A DNA stretch of 5,812 bases. It comes from Bacteroidota bacterium. Lineage in GTDB: Bacteria; Bacteroidota; Rhodothermia; Rhodothermales; UBA10348. The translations under genes were made by a program, and so were the position numbers. Shown here one piece after another: positions 1 through 5,078 of the stretch. Numbering within the stretch: position 1 is the first letter of the stretch; each line of letters starts with the position of its first letter. Location of the stretch: assembly GCA_022571135.1 (NCBI GenBank), contig JACZYK010000184.1:1-5812 (forward strand), given 5' to 3'. The notes below the pieces were generated by a model. That model saw only the letters and a program-made list of their open reading frames with translations, was not told the origin of the DNA and searched no databases.

Positions 1-303
1 GCGAAGGGCCTCTTCGATTTCAAGCCGATTTTCCTCCACAGCCTCCGCTCCGATGCTCGGCCTGGCGCCGGCTCCGAGACCGTTGGTCAGGTTCGAACCG
101 GCCTGCACCTTATTCGGCGCAAGATTGGCCGCAAGAGCCTGTGAATCGGTGTTGATCGCAAAAAACTCGACCCCCGCGATTCTTTTCTCTATCATGTTGT
201 TGACGGCGTTTCCACCACCTCCGCCTACGCCCACCACACATATCTTCGCCGCCTCATTCAGTGCGTCGTCAAACGCGAAGTGGGTGCTGAATAAAGTTTC
301 CAT
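1..303 (-). CDS. ftsZ: Cell division protein FtsZ, N-terminal 101 residues (runs off the left edge)
   Basis: FtsZ is the tubulin-like GTPase that polymerises at mid-cell into the Z ring and recruits the divisome. The visible part holds the first half of the GTP-binding domain. A short non-conserved leader (residues 1-18) precedes strand AKICVVGVGGGGGNAVNNMI at 19-38, whose glycine-rich loop (25-31) contacts the nucleotide. FFAINTDSQAL (47-57) is the T2 loop region and GLGAGARPSIG (75-85) the T3 loop region. The reading frame is open to base 1; the GGGTGTG tubulin signature and C-terminal FtsA-binding peptide would lie beyond the window. The ATG at 303 is supported by GGAGGT four bases upstream and by normal spacing to the first conserved strand. 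It is the last dcw gene seen here and follows ftsA after 107 bases. Identification is very secure; only the length is unknown. Confidence 0.97.
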   Translation of the reverse strand, partial: METLFSTHFAFDDALNEAAKICVVGVGGGGGNAVNNMIEKRIAGVEFFAINTDSQALAANLAPNKVQAGSNLTNGLGAGARPSIGAEAVEENRLEIEEALR

Positions 304-306
304 TTG

Positions 307-312
307 AACCTC
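307..312 (-). promoter_or_regulatory. Strong Shine-Dalgarno site of ftsZ
   Basis: GGAGGT on the minus strand lies four bases before the ftsZ ATG and matches the anti-Shine-Dalgarno consensus over six bases. It fixes the ftsZ start at 303 and is the best ribosome-binding site in the window. Confidence 0.85.
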
Positions 313-379
313 CAGTTGTTCAGTTAGGATCGCTTCCAATCAATGCTCCAAAATGAGCAGATCTGAAGTATGTTGTATG

Positions 380-403
380 GGGCCTGTTAGCGTTAATAGA
401 CCC
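380..403 (-). other. Candidate RNA hairpin immediately after ftsA
   Basis: In the minus-strand transcript GGGUCU (403-398) pairs with AGGCCC (385-380), including one U-G pair. After an A-C mismatch, UUA (396-394) pairs with UAA (389-387), closing a four-base ACGC loop. It begins 7 bases past the ftsA stop codon. No U-run follows, so it is not a standard intrinsic terminator. A role in transcript processing, 3'-end protection or partial attenuation ahead of ftsZ is possible but unproven. Confidence 0.35.
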
Positions 404-410
404 TAGCTTC

Positions 411-1673
411 TTATAGCTCATCGAACCAGGTTTTCATTCTTCTGGCGATGTTGCGAGCGAGTCCTTCCCCGTTCGCGGATCCGTCGATCCCATCGCTCAT
501 ATCGGTTCTGAATGGAGTGCCTCCAATGATATCGGGCCGAAGTCCATAGAGCACCAGACCCACTCCGGTCGCAAACTTTGGATCGCTGACCTCCTTCACC
601 ATGCCTCCCGAGATGCCCATTGGCCGTCCGATTCGTGCTTCCATTCCGAGCACTTCAGCCGCAAGCTCGTCTGTCCCCGGCACCATGGATCCGCCTCCGG
701 TCAGTACTACACCGGCCGACAGATGACGGGCATATCCGCTGCGCTTTATCTCGATAGCGGCGATTTCGAGAATCTCCTCCAGCCGCGGCTGGATGATCTG
801 CGCCAGTGTACTCCTCCCGATACGTTTCTCGCTCCGTCCACCGATTCCTGGAATCTGAATCTCCTCGTCTTCGGCCATGTCCACGAGCGCCACGCCGAAG
901 CCGCACTTCAGTTGCTCGGCCTGATCCCGCATCACCCCGAGTCCTTTGCGGATATCGTCGGTCACCTTGTTTCCCGCCACCGCGATGACGGCGGTATGCC
1001 GGATCGTGTTTTCTTCGAAAACTGCTATATCCGTTGTGCCTCCTCCTATATCGATCAGGGCCACGCCGACTTCCTTCTCATCCGGATGCAACACGGCAAA
1101 GGAGGAGCCCAGCGGCTCGAGCACGATATCGGCCACGTGGTATCCGGCTTTCTGTATGCACCGATATATGTTCTTTGCTGCCGATACGAGGCCCGTGATG
1201 ATATGCACGTTGGCCTCCAGGCGAACACCGCTCATTCCAATCGGATCTGCCACGCCGTCCTGCCCGTCCACGATAAACTCCTGCGGTATGACGTGTAGAA
1301 TCTCGCGATCCGCCGGCATGGCCACGTGTGTCGTGTCCTCGAGAAGGCGTTGCACGTCCTGATCGGTTATTTCTCCGTCCTTGTTGGATATCGTTACGAC
1401 ACCTCTCGACTGAAAACTCTGAACGTGGTCACCGGCGATGCCTACGATGACATTCTGAACATCAACGCCGGCCATGTGCTCGGCCTCTTTCATTGCCAGT
1501 TTCACGGCCGTCACGGTTCTGTCGATGTTTACGACAACCCCTCTGTTCAAGCCGTCGGATTCCGAAACTCCGACACCGAGTACGATTATGCGGTCCAATT
1601 CGTCCGTCGTTGCCACTACGGCACAGACTTTCGTGGTTCCGATATCGAGTCCTACTACGATGTGTTCATTCAT
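411..1673 (-). CDS. ftsA: Cell division protein FtsA, actin-like membrane anchor of FtsZ
   Basis: FtsA is a cytoplasmic ATP-binding actin homologue that tethers FtsZ filaments to the membrane and signals to FtsW/FtsI. The 420-residue protein is complete and of normal length. Phosphate-1 loop GLDIGTTK is at 8-15. The FtsA-specific 1C (SHS2) domain spans roughly 82-160, beginning after GIAGDHV. Phosphate-2 LIDIGGGTTDIAVFE is at 206-220, GNKVTDDI at 234-241, and the adenosine loop VLTGGGSMVPG at 323-333. A Gly/Asp/Ser-rich linker (385-404) leads to GLARNIARRMKTWFDEL (404-420), an amphipathic helix of the membrane-targeting type. The ATG at 1673 is the natural start because the phosphate loop follows at once, although no clear Shine-Dalgarno precedes it. 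ftsQ lies 45 bases upstream and ftsZ 107 bases downstream, the usual ftsQ-ftsA-ftsZ order. No key residue appears to be missing. Confidence 0.98.
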   Translation of the reverse strand: MNEHIVVGLDIGTTKVCAVVATTDELDRIIVLGVGVSESDGLNRGVVVNIDRTVTAVKLAMKEAEHMAGVDVQNVIVGIAGDHVQSFQSRGVVTISNKDGEITDQDVQRLLEDTTHVAMPADREILHVIPQEFIVDGQDGVADPIGMSGVRLEANVHIITGLVSAAKNIYRCIQKAGYHVADIVLEPLGSSFAVLHPDEKEVGVALIDIGGGTTDIAVFEENTIRHTAVIAVAGNKVTDDIRKGLGVMRDQAEQLKCGFGVALVDMAEDEEIQIPGIGGRSEKRIGRSTLAQIIQPRLEEILEIAAIEIKRSGYARHLSAGVVLTGGGSMVPGTDELAAEVLGMEARIGRPMGISGGMVKEVSDPKFATGVGLVLYGLRPDIIGGTPFRTDMSDGIDGSANGEGLARNIARRMKTWFDEL

Positions 1674-1708
1674 AACGATTTATTGATATTGCTTCGACCC
1701 GGGATGTG

Positions 1709-1728
1709 GCCCCGATATTCACCGGGGC
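1709..1728 (-). other. Perfect 6-bp GC hairpin spanning the ftsQ stop codon
   Basis: GCCCCG (1728-1723) and CGGGGC (1714-1709) are perfect inverted repeats around an eight-base loop GTGAATAT that contains the ftsQ TGA stop (1721-1719). The 3' arm lies in the ftsQ-ftsA spacer. It is not followed by a U-run. A competing weaker stem, CGGG with the downstream CCCG, could form instead. It might influence ribosome movement from ftsQ into ftsA or transcript stability; function is speculative. Confidence 0.35.
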
Positions 1729-2450
1729 TTTTCCCGAGCCACGATCTGGCTCTTAAAACGGAGATCGATCAACTCGAAAACCTTATCCTGCCTCGTGATC
1801 ATCGCCTGCTCCCAGAATGCTGCGAGGCGCAGCAGACGCTCGCCAAACTCGCGGTCCCCCATGCGAACCGGAGTGGCTCCGTGGTTGCCCGCCGGCACCA
1901 GACGCAGCCACACTTCGCCCGATCGAAGAGAGACTTCCGATATGATTCGACGCGACTCCCCGGGCGCATCGGCCAGCGCTTCCAGAAACGCTCGCACTAC
2001 CGGATCCTCCGTTCGTTTCAACGGGTGGTAGGCCTGAGAATATCCGAAGAACAGCGGTACATCATAGATACTGGAATCCGTGCGTGCCATCGGGAAACCG
2101 AATCGATCCATATAGAAACCGGGTCTTCCACCGTCCTCTATCACCTGGACAACCGGCTCTCGCTCGGTCACGTCCACGATCATCGTTCCGGTAGGCAGCC
2201 TGGATACGTTCGCGCTTTCGACCCATGGGTGACGCCGTATCCTGTCCTCTATCACAACGGTATCCAGCCGGTAGAGTACGATACCCGTATCGAGCGCAAC
2301 CAGTTCTCGGATCTCGATATCGGTGGCATTGAGCGTACCCCTAATTTCAACGCTCTCCAGGGTCACCTGCATCAGCCAGCGCCACCCCATGAAGCCACCG
2401 GACAGTACAAGCAGAATTGCGATCCCCTGAAGGAATCCCGCTCTTCTCAT
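1719..2450 (-). CDS. ftsQ: Cell division protein FtsQ (DivIB/FtsQ family, POTRA domain)
   Basis: FtsQ is a bitopic inner-membrane protein that binds FtsL/FtsB and links the cytoplasmic ring to the septal synthases. With the ATG at 2450 it has 243 residues: a short basic N-terminus (MRRAG), one membrane segment at about 6-27, then the periplasmic part. The POTRA domain covers about 31-100, starting at LESVEIRGT and containing the family hallmark HPWVESANVSRLP (74-86) and VTEREPV (94-100). The FtsQ beta domain follows, with the typical final strand IDLRFKSQIVARE (228-240). Ten in-frame codons upstream a TTG (2480) would give 253 residues and overlap murC by 14 bases. I prefer the ATG because AGGG precedes it and the added residues (TVSENLQGY) carry no family feature. 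It lies 16 bases after murC, with no ddl gene between. Confidence 0.93.
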   Translation of the reverse strand: MRRAGFLQGIAILLVLSGGFMGWRWLMQVTLESVEIRGTLNATDIEIRELVALDTGIVLYRLDTVVIEDRIRRHPWVESANVSRLPTGTMIVDVTEREPVVQVIEDGGRPGFYMDRFGFPMARTDSSIYDVPLFFGYSQAYHPLKRTEDPVVRAFLEALADAPGESRRIISEVSLRSGEVWLRLVPAGNHGATPVRMGDREFGERLLRLAAFWEQAMITRQDKVFELIDLRFKSQIVAREKPR

Positions 2451-2454
2451 ATAT

Positions 2455-2458
2455 CCCT
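2455..2458 (-). promoter_or_regulatory. Weak ribosome-binding site deciding the ftsQ start
   Basis: AGGG on the minus strand lies four bases before the ATG at 2450, in the short gap after the murC stop codon. The alternative TTG at 2480 has no purine-rich site at a suitable distance. This favours the 243-residue form of FtsQ, though the match is short. Confidence 0.45.
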
Positions 2459-2466
2459 GTAGGTTT

Positions 2467-3951
2467 TCAGACACGGTCAATTCGGTCTACGTTTCGTTCG
2501 TCGCGGGTCCCATCAATTTCGGCCGTGTTTCGCTCCGCCTTCAATCGAAGCTCATCGACCAGTCGTCTGGCGTAGCGCCAGACGTCGCCCGCTCCGAGCG
2601 TCAGAACGACATCTCCCGGTCGCGTCAGTGAGGCGACAAAGCCGGGCATTTTTTTTCGATCCCTCACATAGTGAACCTCGCGGATTCCCATTGATCGGGC
2701 CATATCGGCGATCACCGATCCGTCAATCCCTTCAATGGGTTCTTCACGGGCTCCGTACACATCCATGACAACGAGTACGTCGGCATGGAAAAAGGAGCGC
2801 GCGAACGCCTCCTTGAAATCCCTGGTTCTCGAATAAAGATGCGGTTGGAAAACCGCTACAAGCCGGGACTCGTCCCAGCAGGCGGCAGCCGTCTCAAGCG
2901 TGGCCTGGACTTCGGTCGGGTGGTGCGCATAATCGTCGACCACGCGTACGCCGGCCTCGAAGCCGATCTCTTGCATTCTCCTCTCAACGCCCTTGAACGA
3001 ATCGACTCCCGTCCGTATCTGATCGAACTCCATATCGAGTTCCAGACCGATCGTGATGGCAGCCAGTGCATTCCGCACGTTGTGGTGGCCGGGCATGTGG
3101 AGAACGACTGTGCCCAGAAGCTCATCGTGGAAGTACACATCGAAGGTCATTCGATAACCATCCTGTCGCACGTGTTCAGCCCTGACATCTGCCTGCCTCG
3201 CATAGCCATAGGTAATCACGCGTCGGTCAATCCGATCCATAATTGCGCGGACGTTCCTGTCGTCCAGACAGAGGATCGCCGCTCCGTAGAAGGGAACGCT
3301 GTTGGCGTACTGAACGAAGGCGTTCGTCAGATCTTCCAGGTCTCGATAGATGTCAAGGTGCTCTTCCTCGATATTAGTAACGACCGCGAGCGAGGGAGTG
3401 AGACGCAGAAATGTCCGGTCATACTCGTCCGCTTCGACCAGAATCACGTCGCCTTCACCGGAGAGGGTATTCGATCCGAATGCGGATACCTTTCCCCCGA
3501 CGATAATCGTGGGATCGAAGCCGCCGGCCTCAACGACCGCTCCCGCTATCGAGGTGGTCGTAGTTTTTCCGTGGGTTCCCGCTATACCGATGCCGAACTT
3601 TGTTCGCATCAGTTCACCCAGCATCACGGCTCGTGGAATGAGCGGTATCCGGCGTGCGTCCGCCTCGAGCGTCTCCGGATTTGCACCGGGCTCGACTGCC
3701 GACGAATAGACGACAACGTCAGGATCGCCGATATGGCTACGGTCGTGACCCTCGAAGATTCTTGCACCCCGCTCCTTTAGGCGGTCGGTCACTTCGCTTT
3801 TGCTCAAGTCTGAGCCTGTGACGGCGTAACCGCGAGAGAGAAGTACTTCGGCGATCGAACTCATGCCGATTCCGCCGATCCCTACCATGTGAACCTGATG
3901 GATCCTCCCAAACATGGGCTGACGTCTCGTTATATTCGTCTTCTTCGTCAT
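2467..3951 (-). CDS. murC: UDP-N-acetylmuramate--L-alanine ligase MurC
   Basis: MurC is the cytoplasmic ATP-dependent ligase (EC 6.3.2.8) that adds L-alanine to UDP-MurNAc, the first peptide-stem step. The 494-residue product has all three Mur ligase domains. The N-terminal UDP-binding Rossmann fold has HMVGIGGIGMSSIA (21-34) and GSDLS (46-50). The central ATPase domain has the P-loop GTHGKTTTT (125-133), EADEYDRTFL (173-182), TNIEEEHLD (192-200) and HHNVRNALAA (289-298). The C-terminal domain has DDYAHHPTEVQATL (339-352), FQPHLYSRT (368-376) and GAGDVW (453-458). The ATG at 3951 overlaps the murG stop by four bases (ATGA), implying translational coupling; Met13 is a weaker alternative start. 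About 25 charged residues after 469 extend past the expected end of the fold. An A8 run crosses codons 432-435. Identification is very secure. Confidence 0.98.
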   Translation of the reverse strand: MTKKTNITRRQPMFGRIHQVHMVGIGGIGMSSIAEVLLSRGYAVTGSDLSKSEVTDRLKERGARIFEGHDRSHIGDPDVVVYSSAVEPGANPETLEADARRIPLIPRAVMLGELMRTKFGIGIAGTHGKTTTTSIAGAVVEAGGFDPTIIVGGKVSAFGSNTLSGEGDVILVEADEYDRTFLRLTPSLAVVTNIEEEHLDIYRDLEDLTNAFVQYANSVPFYGAAILCLDDRNVRAIMDRIDRRVITYGYARQADVRAEHVRQDGYRMTFDVYFHDELLGTVVLHMPGHHNVRNALAAITIGLELDMEFDQIRTGVDSFKGVERRMQEIGFEAGVRVVDDYAHHPTEVQATLETAAACWDESRLVAVFQPHLYSRTRDFKEAFARSFFHADVLVVMDVYGAREEPIEGIDGSVIADMARSMGIREVHYVRDRKKMPGFVASLTRPGDVVLTLGAGDVWRYARRLVDELRLKAERNTAEIDGTRDERNVDRIDRV

Positions 3952-5078
3952 CGGGATCTCGTCGCCGCCAATTCCAAAACGTCTGTCGCAATCCTGTCCG
4001 CAGCATCCGGTGTGGCGTTTTCAGCGGCCCTGCCGGCCATTCTTTTCAGTCGGTCTGCATCGTTCCAGAGTCTGCTCCATAGATCGAAAAGTCCGGTCTG
4101 CATATCCAGCTCGGACAGGATGGACGCCGCCCCCATGGATACGAGACTCTGTGCGTTCCGAGTCTGATGATCTGCGGCCACGTTCGGAGACGGTACCAGG
4201 ATCGAAGGCGTTCCGGTCGTCAGGAGTTCGCTGCAGGTCAAAGCGCCCGATCGGCACACGGCCAGATCCGAGAGCGCATAGGCATAGTCCATCCTGTCGA
4301 TGAACTTGCGGATTCGGAGTCTCGGATGAGATTCTATCGATCCCGCTATGCGATCGAAGTATCGTGCACCGGTCTGCCATATCAGGACGACTGAGGTATC
4401 TTCGAGAATGTCTCTGTGCTGCGACTCCACCGCCCGGTTGATGGCCCGGCTTCCACCGGAACCCCCCAGTACGAGTAACACACGTTGGCCTTGCTCCACC
4501 TCGAAATACGCTCTCGCCTCGTTGCGATCTACGTTCAGGAGCTTCATCCGCGTCGGGTTTCCGGAGAGTACGGTCCGGTCGGCGGGAAACGTTTCGAGCG
4601 TCTCCCGAAACGCCGTGTGGATCCGATCGCTGAACCGGGCCAGTATGCGATTGGTGACACCGACGTGTGCATTCTGCTCCTGTATGAGAACGGGGCGATT
4701 TCTCAGATGCGCAGCCCAGATGACCGGCGCAGACACATAGCCTCCGGTCCCGACCGCCACGTCTGCGTCGAAAGCCTCCACGAGATTCCACGACTGGACG
4801 AGCCCTCGCGCAAGAGTAATCGGAAGCGTGAGGTTCTTGAGGGTCAGACGCCGCTGAAACCCCTGAACGGAGACGGCGTGGATCGGATACCCGGCCCTCG
4901 GTACAGCCGTCCATTCGATTCTATCCCTCGAGCCGGCAAAGGCGATAACGGCGTCTGGGCGATTACGCTTCACCGCATCGGCGATCGCGATGGCCGGATA
5001 TACGTGGCCGCCCGTACCACCACCCGAGAGGAGCACCCTGGGAGCACGTGTCCCGATATGTCCGTCGCGTTTAATCAC
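3948..5078 (-). CDS. murG: Lipid II synthase MurG (UDP-GlcNAc:undecaprenyl-PP-MurNAc-pentapeptide GlcNAc transferase)
   Basis: MurG is the GT-B transferase on the inner face of the cytoplasmic membrane that adds GlcNAc to lipid I, giving lipid II (EC 2.4.1.227). The 376 residues are a normal length. The first glycine-rich loop LLSGGGTGGHVYPA is at 16-29, VGTGGYVSAPV at 109-119 and QEQNAHVGVTNRIL at 133-146. The second loop LVLGGSGGSRAIN (202-214) opens the C-terminal UDP-GlcNAc-binding domain, followed by QTG (235-237), CRSGALTCSEL (275-285) and PSPNVAADHQTRNA (296-309). The start is GTG at 5078, overlapping the ftsW stop as GTGA, with AGGT a few bases upstream. The PSPNVAADHQT form resembles Bacteroidota-type MurG rather than proteobacterial ones; that comparison is from memory. 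No defect is seen. Confidence 0.98.
   Translation of the reverse strand: MIKRDGHIGTRAPRVLLSGGGTGGHVYPAIAIADAVKRNRPDAVIAFAGSRDRIEWTAVPRAGYPIHAVSVQGFQRRLTLKNLTLPITLARGLVQSWNLVEAFDADVAVGTGGYVSAPVIWAAHLRNRPVLIQEQNAHVGVTNRILARFSDRIHTAFRETLETFPADRTVLSGNPTRMKLLNVDRNEARAYFEVEQGQRVLLVLGGSGGSRAINRAVESQHRDILEDTSVVLIWQTGARYFDRIAGSIESHPRLRIRKFIDRMDYAYALSDLAVCRSGALTCSELLTTGTPSILVPSPNVAADHQTRNAQSLVSMGAASILSELDMQTGLFDLWSRLWNDADRLKRMAGRAAENATPDAADRIATDVLELAATRSR

Larger units (their letters stand above)
304..410 (-). promoter_or_regulatory. ftsA-ftsZ intergenic leader, largest gap in the window
   Basis: This 107-base spacer is the only sizeable non-coding stretch. Reading toward ftsZ it contains a hairpin just after the ftsA stop (403-380), an 8-base palindrome CAGATCTG (365-358), an overlapping small dyad TGCTC-ATTTTG-GAGCA (359-344), and then the ftsZ ribosome-binding site. 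No convincing sigma-70 -35/-10 pair is visible. A TCATTTTG at the small dyad resembles the Bacteroidota -7 element TAnnTTTG with one mismatch, but no good upstream partner sits at the expected distance. The spacer length and dyads suggest ftsZ-specific control; that is inference. Confidence 0.4.

Noticed and set aside
53..307. An 84-codon plus-strand frame antisense to the ftsZ start
   Set aside because: The proline-rich run is simply the complement of the FtsZ glycine-rich nucleotide loop.
304..343. A sigma-70 promoter for ftsZ such as TTGGAG with CTAACT downstream
   Set aside because: The -10 match is poor and the other halves are weak; not enough to call a promoter.
380..403. An intrinsic terminator after ftsA
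   Set aside because: The hairpin is present but no U-run follows, and ftsZ lies in the same direction directly downstream.
1326..2462. A 378-codon plus-strand open frame running across the ftsA 5' end and all of ftsQ
   Set aside because: It is antisense to two clearly conserved genes, has a His/Arg/Tyr-rich composition typical of reverse-strand shadows, shows no domain, and has no ribosome-binding site I could see. Its length is notable but stop codons are rare in this reverse frame.
2785..3780. A 331-codon plus-strand open frame inside murC
   Set aside because: It is fully antisense to conserved MurC domains and contains no recognisable motif; its composition mirrors the complementary murC codons.
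4021..4914. A 297-codon minus-strand frame overlapping murG in another phase
   Set aside because: Arg/Ser/Gly-rich sequence with no motif, entirely within murG, whose own frame carries all conserved residues.
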